Assembly (NCBI GenBank): GCA_002345965.1
Contig: DDTF01000045.1
Coordinates: forward strand, 118,533 to 129,196
Length of the DNA stretch: 10,664 bases
Direction: 5' to 3'
Source: Flammeovirgaceae bacterium UBA2371
GTDB taxonomy: Bacteria > Bacteroidota > Bacteroidia > Cytophagales > Cyclobacteriaceae
Position numbers and translations under genes: made by a program. Of the stretch, positions 1 to 6,966 are shown piece by piece. How positions within the stretch are numbered: position 1 is the first letter of the stretch; every line of letters begins with the position of its first letter. The notes below the pieces were generated by a model, which saw only the letters and a program-made list of their open reading frames with translations, was not told where the DNA came from and searched no databases.

Positions 1-1211
1 AGATAATCAACGGTTAAAATATTGGCATTGGCTTCCAAAGAACTAAAGTCCAGTTTGTTGCCAGAAACATCCAGGGATGAAATGGCTACAATCTGACTCA
101 CCGGAGGAAGCGATGAAATTTCATTATCTGATAGATTGATGTTTTGAAGTGCATTCAGATCGATGATTTCATAAGGCACATCACCGCTCACTTTGTTGGC
201 TGGTAGATTGATGGAGGTGATGCTGGCACCTGTTTGTGTTACACCAAACCAGGTAGCTATCGGCCCTGTCAGCCAATTAGATTTATTGGTCCATCCTGCC
301 CCATTGGTACCATTGTAAAACGCCACCAGTGCCAGTGAATCAATGATCACATTGCCAGGAAATCCTGCTGCGACAGAAAATAAACCCCTGATACCTTTTG
401 AATAGCTGGTTACTTTCACAGTTCCGCCAGCTTCAGTGAGGTATCTCCTTCCCATGCCTTCAAATTTCGGTTGCCCCGATGCATTGCGTGTCACCACCAC
501 ATCCGGGTCTGAAGGTAGCGCATCCGGATATTCGACTTCTACATAAGAAGCCGTATCGGCAGGGTTCACCACATGACTTCTCCACACATAAGGAAAACCT
601 ATCAATGAAGTAACAGCCGCGCCTGCAGTATAGGCAGGAGCTGCTTCAATGTTGACAGTTACCTTTGGTGAAGTACCTTTTACCCGATAGAACTTTATAG
701 GTAAGTAATGAGCATCATTACCCACTGGAAAGAGCCTGTCTCCATTTCCTTCGCGCATCATTACTCCTTTTACGTAAGCCGTTGCGCCAGCAGCTTTTAT
801 CACAGCTGTCGGACCAAGGCTGAGTGTATCATCAGCATTGAGTAATTTAATGAAGCCTTGCTTTAAGTTAAGACTATCCCTTAACCTTAAATCGGAAGGC
901 AATTCCAAAGTACCACCTCCATTCAGGGTTAAAAAACCGATGCGCTTTCCACCTAATATCAACGTTTTGGTATCGGTGTAAGTAAAATCAAATCCACCTG
1001 TGCTGGCAGGATTCATGACGCCATTGTGCTGAAACAGTTCGGTCATCTTAATCGAACCATTGTGCAACATGTTACCATCGTTGATCCAGTCTCCGTTGAC
1101 TACTACCAGACGAGCCGAGTTATTAATGGATATACCATCGTTGGTAATAAACGGTTGTGAATGACACACAACGGTAACAAATAATGCTATTATGATTAAG
1201 CCTGATTTCAT
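1..1211 (-). CDS. Secreted leucine-rich-repeat surface protein (C-terminus beyond window)
   Basis: The frame is open from the ATG at 1209-1211 to the left edge, giving 403 visible codons and no stop. Residues 1-18 look like a signal peptide (Lys at 3, then a hydrophobic run ending near CHSQ). Residues 20-285 are a beta-rich region of the kind common at the front of Bacteroidota surface proteins, with motifs such as FPVGND near 161-166. From about residue 291 (DSLALVAFYNGTNGAGW) comes the usual N-terminal cap of bacterial LRR proteins. LRR units follow, with ITSINLPANKVSG at 331-343, LQNINLSDNEISSLP at 355-369 and ISSLDVSGNKLDF at 378-389. The start lies 3 bp after the stop of the upstream gene and has no clear Shine-Dalgarno, so translation is probably coupled. 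By family analogy it is exported and works in binding or adhesion. A type IX sorting domain would be expected past the edge but cannot be seen. The ligand is unknown. Confidence 0.85.
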   Translation of the reverse strand, partial: MKSGLIIIALFVTVVCHSQPFITNDGISINNSARLVVVNGDWINDGNMLHNGSIKMTELFQHNGVMNPASTGGFDFTYTDTKTLILGGKRIGFLTLNGGGTLELPSDLRLRDSLNLKQGFIKLLNADDTLSLGPTAVIKAAGATAYVKGVMMREGNGDRLFPVGNDAHYLPIKFYRVKGTSPKVTVNIEAAPAYTAGAAVTSLIGFPYVWRSHVVNPADTASYVEVEYPDALPSDPDVVVTRNASGQPKFEGMGRRYLTEAGGTVKVTSYSKGIRGLFSVAAGFPGNVIIDSLALVAFYNGTNGAGWTNKSNWLTGPIATWFGVTQTGASITSINLPANKVSGDVPYEIIDLNALQNINLSDNEISSLPPVSQIVAISSLDVSGNKLDFSSLEANANILTVDY

Positions 1212-1214
1212 GGG

Positions 1215-2957
1215 CTAGAAGGGTCTTAAAACACCACCAATCATTATGAACACGCGACCTTCTGCTGCGGGTATTGTAGCTCCCTCTACAGTTGCGCTGC
1301 CTCCACCGGTGTTAAAGACATAAAAGGTTTCACCTTCACTTATTGGAAAAGAAAACGTAAATGAATTTGCATCAACCGTATAGGCCATTGCTCTTATTGC
1401 AATAGCTCCTCCACCGGATGCCTGATGGGTAGACATTTTAAATCCTCCCTGAAAAACAGAAACTGCATTACCTTCTGCTGAGTTTAATGCCCCTATGGCA
1501 GACCCAACTGCTGCATTCGAAGCAGCAAAAAGTGCTGCCCCTCCATTGCTGGGTTCATTGTTCCAAAAATTACCTGCACTACCAGCCCCGTCACCAGCTT
1601 CTTTTACAGCATATATAGCATCTGTGGTACCAACTGCTCTCGCATAAATAGCAAAGCCAGGCCCATTATTAATCGCATCAATGGCATTGCCAGCGGTACC
1701 ACCATGCAAGGCCTGAATGGCTGCCCCACTCTCACCAGCATCTTTATTGGCCCAAATTGATGGTCCAGCTCCTACAGCCTCGACAAATAATGCAGCTGTG
1801 GGGTTGCTGGCATCCACATTTTGAATAATTGCACCGTATCCATTGGTTCCAAAGTTATCAGCCCACAAGGCTGCTGTGTTTGCATTGGCACCGTTCTTCC
1901 TGAAATAGGCACCATTTCCACCACCAATATTTAATCCTCTCACTGCTGATCCTCCCGCACTTGTTCCGTTCGTTTCACCATACAAGGCAGCAAATCCATT
2001 GCCCGCATTGTTTATTCTGAACGCTCCTGAGGCATCACCTGTTCCCAATTGCTCACCATAAACAGCGGATCCCGCAAAAGCTGTGGTGTTGGCCACTGCA
2101 TGTACACCAAATCCGTTGCCGGCATGATTGGCATAAATAACCGGTGAAGTGCTGGCTGCATTAGTGATGTTGGCATTAACTGCGATTCCAGTTCCATTGG
2201 TTTCTGTAAATAAAGCGGAGAAAGGATTACCAGCATTGTTAATCCTGAATGAACCCGCAGCAGCTCCCGTTCCAGTAGCCTCACCATAAACACCCACCGG
2301 AGGTAAGGCACCACCAAGATCAGAATTGGTAGTTCCAACCAAAGCAGTTCCACCTGAAGGCGCATTATTAACCACAAACCGGCCGGCATTTCCTGTGCCT
2401 ATAGTAGTTCCCCTAACAGCCTGCTGAGGGTTGGCTGCATTTGTGAGCTGAAAAAGTGCTCCAGTTCCAAGCGTTCCTGTCTGCGCTACATTCATGGCTG
2501 CGCCTTGCCCACGATGAGTAAGTGTAAATGGATTGACAACATTAGGATTGGCAGCATTGGCAAAGTCCAAATACAAAAGGTTGCGTGCATCATTGCCATT
2601 ATACGTGATTGCCAATGCATCCGTAACACCGGCCAAATCGGCCGTGTTCAAAATTACACTTGCCGGAAGTGATAATCCATTTGTCCATGCTGTACCATTC
2701 CATAGATAGTTAGCCTTCAGATCAGTGTCATAGACCATCAACCCATTATCTCCAGCGCCTAAAACCATAGCCGTTCTCTGTACGGTAGTTAAGCGGGGCA
2801 GGATCATCCCCTGGTTATTGGTAGGTGATTCTACATGCAAGGCGGCATTTGGGTTGGGTGTTGTCACACCTACACCCAGCGTTTTATTTTGCGCGTAAGC
2901 CGTTATGCATGAGAGCGCAAGGAAAACAAATAGGAAATTTAACCGAGAGTTTAGCAT
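1215..2957 (-). CDS. Exported fibre-like repeat protein, 580 aa
   Basis: Residues 1-22 form a signal peptide (hydrophobic FLFVFLALSC, then ITAYAQ). Residues 28-95 resemble the N-terminal module of many Bacteroidota exported proteins: a GVGVTTPNPNAALHV stretch, GMILPRLTTVQR, then LMVYDTDLKANYLWNGTAW. Residues 150-505 are low-complexity repeats rich in Gly, Ala, Asn and Thr, built on patterns such as GTGxAxxFxxNNAGN and ETNGTG. They resemble triple-stranded beta-helix segments of phage tail fibres and bacterial adhesins. A 35-residue block at 223-257 recurs at 299-333. The last 75 residues are not repetitive and may form a cap domain. No type IX sorting domain, lipobox or C-terminal membrane anchor is visible. 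The gene sits 36 bp after the lipoprotein gene and 3 bp before the LRR gene, so a shared role at the surface is likely. The exact function is not recognised. The coding call is strong, while the fibre fold is inference. Confidence 0.85.
   Translation of the reverse strand: MLNSRLNFLFVFLALSCITAYAQNKTLGVGVTTPNPNAALHVESPTNNQGMILPRLTTVQRTAMVLGAGDNGLMVYDTDLKANYLWNGTAWTNGLSLPASVILNTADLAGVTDALAITYNGNDARNLLYLDFANAANPNVVNPFTLTHRGQGAAMNVAQTGTLGTGALFQLTNAANPQQAVRGTTIGTGNAGRFVVNNAPSGGTALVGTTNSDLGGALPPVGVYGEATGTGAAAGSFRINNAGNPFSALFTETNGTGIAVNANITNAASTSPVIYANHAGNGFGVHAVANTTAFAGSAVYGEQLGTGDASGAFRINNAGNGFAALYGETNGTSAGGSAVRGLNIGGGNGAYFRKNGANANTAALWADNFGTNGYGAIIQNVDASNPTAALFVEAVGAGPSIWANKDAGESGAAIQALHGGTAGNAIDAINNGPGFAIYARAVGTTDAIYAVKEAGDGAGSAGNFWNNEPSNGGAALFAASNAAVGSAIGALNSAEGNAVSVFQGGFKMSTHQASGGGAIAIRAMAYTVDANSFTFSFPISEGETFYVFNTGGGSATVEGATIPAAEGRVFIMIGGVLRPF
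1959..2063 (-). repeat. Internal repeat copy B of fibre-like gene
   Basis: This stretch encodes residues 299-333, beginning VYGEQLGTG and containing FRINNAGNGF and ETNGTS. It is the partner of copy A at 2187-2291. The DNA has diverged more than the protein, which suggests selection on the protein pattern rather than a very recent duplication. Confidence 0.75.
2187..2291 (-). repeat. Internal repeat copy A of fibre-like gene
   Basis: This stretch encodes residues 223-257 of the 580-residue protein, beginning VYGEATGTG and containing FRINNAGNPF and ETNGTG. It matches copy B (1959-2063) at about 25 of 35 residues. The two copies are 228 bp (76 codons) apart, in the same frame. They fit an old internal duplication within a fibre-like region. 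Confidence 0.75.
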
Positions 2958-2993
2958 ACAGTATAGTGAGTTAGGTTAGGTTCAATGAGTTTA

Positions 2994-3470
2994 TTATTTC
3001 TTTAATGTAAATACATAAGTGCCGGGTAGAGATCGGGTGCGCCCACCAAAAGTAGTCAGCGGCCAGTCCAGTGTTAGCTTCAATTCCGTTTCGGAGATGT
3101 TTTCAATTTTTACTTCTCTGCTGTCCTGTCCTCTGATAATAATATTAGCAGTGCCCGATTTGAATTGCCATGTGTCCTGACGTAACCAAACTGGAGTTGT
3201 TCCGGTAGTAAAAAGCTGGTTAGCAGAAAAGCGAATGGTGAAATCAGAAAAGAATTCTTCAGTCACATCAAACCCGGCTACAATGACGCTATTGGTAGCA
3301 GCCGATGGGGCCCAGGTACCCGTTCCGGCAGTAAGCAAAGCGGTCACCTTTTCTTGTTCCGAGGTTTGAGGCTCAGGTAAGGGATCATCACCTTTACTTT
3401 TACAGCCCTGAATGGACGTAGTTACCAACCAGAGAAAAACCAGGGCGAGCATGTAGTTAAGTCTAGTCAT
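2994..3470 (-). CDS. Small lipoprotein, possibly lipocalin-like, 158 aa
   Basis: The N-terminus is a type II signal peptide. A hydrophobic core at about residues 7-18 ends in the lipobox IQGC, with the lipidated Cys at 23. The residues after it are KSKGDD. An acidic pair just after the Cys is reminiscent of Bacteroidota surface lipoprotein export signals, but this is only suggestive. Residues 38-158 fit the small beta-barrel lipoproteins of this phylum: EQEKVTALLTAGTGTW at 38-53, alternating hydrophobic strands such as TANIIIRGQ and TELKLTLDW, and a final strand GTYVFTLKK. The gene ends with tandem stops (TAATAA). It lies first in a likely three-gene unit with the fibre-like and LRR genes, and could be their outer-membrane or surface partner. 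I do not recognise a specific family, and the barrel assignment is from pattern only. Confidence 0.82.
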   Translation of the reverse strand: MTRLNYMLALVFLWLVTTSIQGCKSKGDDPLPEPQTSEQEKVTALLTAGTGTWAPSAATNSVIVAGFDVTEEFFSDFTIRFSANQLFTTGTTPVWLRQDTWQFKSGTANIIIRGQDSREVKIENISETELKLTLDWPLTTFGGRTRSLPGTYVFTLKK

Positions 3471-3538
3471 TGGAATCTAAATAAGATGTGATAAAAGAAT
3501 AGCAAGAACACTATGAGGTACTAATCACGAAGCAAAGG

Positions 3539-3569
3539 AAACTGTTGCCTGCGATTGGCAACAAAGTTT
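3539..3569. promoter_or_regulatory. Inverted repeat upstream of lipoprotein operon
   Basis: The perfect arms GTTGCC (3544-3549) and GGCAAC (3557-3562) flank a 7-nt spacer. The stem extends outward with AAACT (3539-3543) pairing AGTTT (3565-3569) across a 2-nt bulge. It lies about 70 bp before the lipoprotein start, in the 285-bp gap after the peptidase gene. No T-run follows it on either strand, so an intrinsic terminator is unlikely. An operator or an RNA structure in the 5' leader is possible. Nothing else in 3471-3755 is convincing: A/T-rich stretches include partial matches to the Bacteroidota -7 element (TAnnTTTG), but none has a well-placed -33 TTG. Confidence 0.4.
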
Positions 3570-3755
3570 ACAAGTGACCAGGTTAACATATTGCCAAATG
3601 AAAGCATCCAATAATTGGAGAGTAAACATAATTTGGATTTTAGTTTAACTTCTAATATACAAATAGGATTACATCCGGCAATTCGAAAGGTATAATTTTA
3701 TTTAAGTGGAACATCCCGTGACTTAGATGCCAGGTGACTCTAAAGAGGGTTTGAA

Positions 3756-4892
3756 TTACTTTGCTTCTACCTTGTTGTACTTGCGCAGTATCTCGATCAC
3801 CTCTTTTATCGGCAATGGCCTTACCTCTTCACCATTCGCAACCTTACCCACGGCAATAGCGGTAAATAATGAATTAATGATTGCCTCCTCGGTAGCTTCA
3901 ATGGTAGCCAAGAACAATGGTGACATATAATCATTATGTAAATGGGTGGTACTGAAAGTGGATTGATCCGGAGTATAAGGGATCCTTACCGATTCATTGG
4001 TTGAAAATGCAATTACATAATCCCCGCTTCCATTGGAAGCAATCCCACCAGTTTTTGCCAGGCCCATTATTGCTCGCTTAGCTAGTCGCTCGAGGTTTCT
4101 AGCATCCAATGGCGCATCTGTGGCAACCACCATCATGCACGATCCATCCACCGAACCTTCTATCGCATTTTTGTAAGCATACTGCCCTAGTTCCCTTCCT
4201 ACCGGAACGCCATCGATTTGTAGCACGCCTCCAAAGTTGGTCTGTGCGAGCACCCCAACCGTATACCCTCCTAAAGCTTTTGGCAATACCCTTGAAGCAG
4301 TGCCTATACCTCCTTTAAAACCAAAACAGATAGTACCTGTGCCAGCACCCACCGACCCCTCCTCTACCTTTCCACCACTGGCATTACGTATGGCCTTCAT
4401 AACGTGTTCTTTGCTTACATGTCGTCCCTGAATATCATTCAATCCACCATCATTGGTTTCACCCACCACGCCATTCACTGATTTTACTTTACTGTTTTCT
4501 GCAAACGTGAGCGTGTAATCGATTAGTCCCTCCAATCCTTGCGCTACACTTAATGTGTTGGTAAGCACGATAGGTGTTTCAATATTTCCCAATTCTTGCA
4601 CCTGTGTAATCCCAGCTAATTTGCCGAAACCATTGCCCACATAGATGGCAGCTGGCACTTTGCTCTGAAAAACATTTTTGTTGTGAGGGATAATCGTTGT
4701 AACCCCAGTTCTAATATTATCACCCTTAATGATGGTCTCATGCCCCACAAGCACCCCTGCTACATCTGTAATGGCATTGTGGGTACCGGGGTTGAGCACT
4801 CCTATTCGAATACCATATTCTCTTGCTCTCTTTTGAGCATGCACATCGGAAAAGAAAAGAAGTATAGTGGTAAAACAAAGCAGACGAATCAT
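3756..4892 (-). CDS. Exported P1-family (DmpA/BapA-like) aminopeptidase
   Basis: This is a member of peptidase family S58, N-terminal nucleophile aminopeptidases that self-cleave into two subunits. Known relatives act on D-amino-acid, beta-amino-acid or ordinary N-terminal residues. At 378 residues it has the usual family length. Residues 1-19 are a signal peptide ending VHA, so the enzyme is probably periplasmic. Family motifs include LNPGTHNAITDVAGVLVGH (33-51), the conserved RTGVT (61-65), NDGGLNDIQGRHV (147-159), GSVGAGTGTICFGFKGGIG (179-197) and LAQTNFGG (215-222). The predicted cleavage point is Gly250-Ser251 in DGSCMMVVATDAPL, and Ser251 would be the nucleophile. Asn219 and the Ser289/Asp291 region (NGSGD) probably complete the active site by analogy with DmpA. 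The gene follows the icd terminator closely and is followed by 285 bp without a gene, so it is probably transcribed alone. Its natural substrate cannot be deduced from the sequence. Confidence 0.93.
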   Translation of the reverse strand: MIRLLCFTTILLFFSDVHAQKRAREYGIRIGVLNPGTHNAITDVAGVLVGHETIIKGDNIRTGVTTIIPHNKNVFQSKVPAAIYVGNGFGKLAGITQVQELGNIETPIVLTNTLSVAQGLEGLIDYTLTFAENSKVKSVNGVVGETNDGGLNDIQGRHVSKEHVMKAIRNASGGKVEEGSVGAGTGTICFGFKGGIGTASRVLPKALGGYTVGVLAQTNFGGVLQIDGVPVGRELGQYAYKNAIEGSVDGSCMMVVATDAPLDARNLERLAKRAIMGLAKTGGIASNGSGDYVIAFSTNESVRIPYTPDQSTFSTTHLHNDYMSPLFLATIEATEEAIINSLFTAIAVGKVANGEEVRPLPIKEVIEILRKYNKVEAK

Positions 4893-4937
4893 TTCAAGGA
4901 ATTTATCATAATGAAAGTAACCATACTTAGCCTAAAC

Positions 4938-4967
4938 AAAAAACCCCAGCCAATGCCGGGGTTTTTT
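4938..4967 (-). terminator. Strong intrinsic terminator after icd
   Basis: Ten perfect pairs (AAAAAACCCC with GGGGTTTTTT) enclose two further GC pairs, one mismatch and a four-base loop. On the minus strand the stem ends in a run of T, 24 bp after the icd stop. Because the left arm is A-rich and the right arm T-rich, it would also stop plus-strand transcription. It separates icd from the downstream peptidase gene, leaving only about 45 bp for the peptidase promoter. Confidence 0.9.
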
Positions 4968-4990
4968 AATGTTTATTAAAAATCAAATGA

Positions 4991-6214
4991 TTACATGTTT
5001 TTCACAATCTCTTTTCCAAACTCAGAGCACTTTAACAAAGTAGCACCTTCCATCTGACGGTGGAAATCATAAGTAACTCTCTTGGAAGCAATGGAAGCTT
5101 CCAGTCCTTTTACAATCATATCAGCAGCTTCCTGCCATCCCATGTGCTCAAGCATCATCACACCTGAAAGTATAACCGAACCTGGGTTGACTTTATCCTG
5201 ACCAGCATACTTGGGGGCAGTGCCGTGTGTGGCTTCAAAAATAGCATGACCCGTGATGTAATTGATATTAGCACCCGGTGCAATTCCAATGCCGCCTACA
5301 ATTGCTGCCAGGGCATCAGACACATAGTCGCCATTCAAATTCAAAGTAGCTACAACTGAATATTCATCCGGGCGCAAAAGGATTTGCTGCAGGAAGGCAT
5401 CTGCTATCACATCCTTAATGATGATCTTGCGACCGTCTTTGTTGATCTCCATCCAAGGACCGCCATCCAACAAAGTGGCACCAAATTCATTTTTGGCCAG
5501 TGCGTACCCCCAATCACGGAAAGCACCTTCCGTAAATTTCATGATATTGCCTTTGTGCACCAGCGTAACACTTGGCTTCTTGTTGATGATCGCATATTCT
5601 ATGGCCGAACGAACCAATCGCTCTGTGCCTTCCTTTGATACAGGTTTGATACCAATACCAGCAGTTTTCGGAAACCTGATTTTCTCAAATCGCTTACCAA
5701 AGTTTTCCTGGAACAGTTTCATGAATTTGGCATTGTCTTCTGTGCCTTCCTGAAACTCAATACCTGCATAAATGTCTTCAGTATTCTCTCTAAAAATGAC
5801 CATGTCCGTTTTTTGCGGCTCTTTTACCGGAGATGGTACACCTGTAAACCAACGAACGGGTCTTACGCACGCATACAAATCCAGTTCCTGACGCAGCGCC
5901 ACATTCAATGAGCGCATTCCGCCCCCAACAGGCGTTGTTAACGGACCTTTTATTCCTACCAGGCAATCTTTGAATACATCGAGGGTTTCTTCTGGCAACC
6001 AGTTGCCGGTTTTGTTAAATGCTTTTTCTCCAGCAAGTACTTCCTTCCATTCAATTTTCCTTTTGCCACCGTATGCCTTCTCCACCGCAGCATCGATCAC
6101 ATGTTTAGAAGCTGGCCAGATATCTACGCCAGTGCCATCTCCTTCAATAAATGGAACTATAGGATTGTCAGGTACATTTAATTTGCCGTTGCTGATCGTA
6201 ATTTTTGCGCTCAT
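4991..6214 (-). CDS. icd: NADP-dependent isocitrate dehydrogenase
   Basis: The enzyme oxidises isocitrate to 2-oxoglutarate and CO2 while reducing NADP+, in the cytosolic TCA cycle. The 407 residues align end to end with the E. coli enzyme (416 residues). Isocitrate-binding residues are in place: Ser102 and Asn104 in GGGMRSLNVALRQ (98-109), Arg108, Arg118, Arg142, Tyr149 and Lys221. The metal-binding aspartates are Asp272, Asp296 and Asp300 (NLNGDYVSDAL). Lys335-Tyr336 in HGTAPKYAG and Tyr382/Arg386 in TYDFHR match the E. coli residues that select NADP over NAD. Ser102 corresponds to the serine phosphorylated by AceK in E. coli, but no kinase gene is seen here. An AGGA (6219-6222 on the complement) lies 4 nt before the ATG and supports the start. 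Transcription ends at the hairpin at 4938-4967. Confidence 0.98.
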   Translation of the reverse strand: MSAKITISNGKLNVPDNPIVPFIEGDGTGVDIWPASKHVIDAAVEKAYGGKRKIEWKEVLAGEKAFNKTGNWLPEETLDVFKDCLVGIKGPLTTPVGGGMRSLNVALRQELDLYACVRPVRWFTGVPSPVKEPQKTDMVIFRENTEDIYAGIEFQEGTEDNAKFMKLFQENFGKRFEKIRFPKTAGIGIKPVSKEGTERLVRSAIEYAIINKKPSVTLVHKGNIMKFTEGAFRDWGYALAKNEFGATLLDGGPWMEINKDGRKIIIKDVIADAFLQQILLRPDEYSVVATLNLNGDYVSDALAAIVGGIGIAPGANINYITGHAIFEATHGTAPKYAGQDKVNPGSVILSGVMMLEHMGWQEAADMIVKGLEASIASKRVTYDFHRQMEGATLLKCSEFGKEIVKNM

Positions 6215-6386
6215 TTTATCCTGGTTTGTATTGTTGAATTAATTCTAAAATTGGCCGATAAGACGCCTCAAGGTCCCTGGCTCCTACATCTTGCAGGCAG
6301 GGCGAAATTATAAAAAATAGACTAATAAAGAAGTTAGATATATCATTCTGGCACGTTAATCGTTAGAAAAAAGTAAATTCATCCAC
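6215..6386. promoter_or_regulatory. Divergent promoter region between icd and CAP gene
   Basis: The 172 bp must hold promoters for both icd (minus) and the CAP-domain gene (plus). The part from about 6303 to 6375 is strongly A/T-rich. On the minus strand TAATTTCG (6303-6310) is a partial match to the Bacteroidota -7 element, but no convincing -33 TTG stands at the right distance. No clear promoter for the plus-strand gene can be named. Confidence 0.4.
6275..6302 (-). promoter_or_regulatory. Possible hairpin in icd leader
   Basis: On the minus strand CCCTG pairs with CAGGG at the ends, and an inner CCTGC/GTAGG stem (one G-T pair) closes a 5-nt loop. A 3-nt bulge lies on one side. No T-run follows, so it is not a typical terminator. 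It would sit about 60 nt before the icd start if transcription begins upstream of it. If the promoter guess at 6303-6310 is right, the hairpin would be cut by the start site. No known riboswitch is recognised. Confidence 0.25.
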
Positions 6387-6965
6387 ATGAGCCGCTATAG
6401 CATTATTCTAGGACTTATTTTCCTCACGTCTTTTTCCAGTACACCAGCACTTTCGGTTGAAGAAATCTGCTTATCCCCGGAGGAGAAGAAGCTCTATGAG
6501 CTCATCATGGAATACCGCAAATCGAAGAAACTTAAGTCAATCCCCTATTCTGCCAAACTGACTAAGGTAGCTCAGACTCATGTACGCGATTTGATGGAAA
6601 ATTACGACTATGACAATAAAGGAGAATGCAACCCTCACAGTTGGTCGAACAAGGGAAACTGGAGTGCCTGCTGTTATACCTCTGATCATGCACAGGCCAG
6701 TTGCATGTGGGATAAACCAAAAGAAATTTCCGACTACGAGGGTAACGGATTTGAGATTGCTTATTATAGTTCTGGTGGTGCCAACGCAGTCGAAGGACTT
6801 GAAGGCTGGAAAAAAAGTCCGGGCCACAATCCACTGTTGATTAATTCCGGTACATGGAGTAATCTGGAATGGAAAGGAATCGGGATTGGCATCTATGGCC
6901 AATATGGTGTGGTGTGGTTTAGCGATGGTGAAGAAGACTCCTCAAAAATTGTGGTGTGTCAATGA
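6387..6965 (+). CDS. Exported CAP-domain (SCP/PR-1-like) protein, Cys-rich
   Basis: Residues 1-23 are a signal peptide ending PALS. The mature part is a CAP domain: an opening helix LYELIMEYRKSKKL (37-50), the segment AKLTKVAQTHVRDL (56-69), NPHSW with His84, FEIAYYSSGG with Glu123, and GHNPLLIN with His147. The closing strands GIGIGIYGQYGVVWFS (164-179) complete the fold. His84, Glu123 and His147 probably form the conserved CAP pocket. Six cysteines lie at 28, 81, 95, 96, 106 and 191. All are in the mature protein, so up to three disulfides are possible, which fits an extracytoplasmic site. The insert at 81-110 (GECNPHSW to ASCMWDK) is unusual next to short bacterial CAP proteins. It is the only plus-strand gene, is divergent from icd, and its stop is 1 bp from the end of panB. 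The biochemical role of bacterial CAP proteins is poorly known. Confidence 0.88.
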   Translation: MSRYSIILGLIFLTSFSSTPALSVEEICLSPEEKKLYELIMEYRKSKKLKSIPYSAKLTKVAQTHVRDLMENYDYDNKGECNPHSWSNKGNWSACCYTSDHAQASCMWDKPKEISDYEGNGFEIAYYSSGGANAVEGLEGWKKSPGHNPLLINSGTWSNLEWKGIGIGIYGQYGVVWFSDGEEDSSKIVVCQ

Positions 6966-6966
6966 C

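Noticed and set aside
1959..2291. CRISPR-like or satellite repeat
   Set aside because: The repeats are in frame, diverged, only two in number and lie inside a protein gene.
2012..2389. A 125-codon minus-strand frame inside the fibre-like gene
   Set aside because: It is an alternative reading of low-complexity repeat DNA. The main frame has a signal peptide and family-like motifs, and this one has neither.
1215..2957. Prophage tail-fibre gene
   Set aside because: There is a signal peptide, the neighbours are a lipoprotein and an LRR surface protein, and no phage structural, lysis or integrase gene is present.
5384..5753. Plus-strand frames opposite icd
   Set aside because: They lie fully within a highly conserved metabolic gene and encode nothing recognisable.
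6215..6386. Riboswitch upstream of icd
   Set aside because: The only structure seen is a single bulged hairpin, and no conserved riboswitch core could be recognised.
6537..6902. Minus-strand frames of 90-121 codons opposite the CAP gene
   Set aside because: The plus frame has a signal peptide and the CAP motifs. The opposite frames show no domain and no plausible start context.
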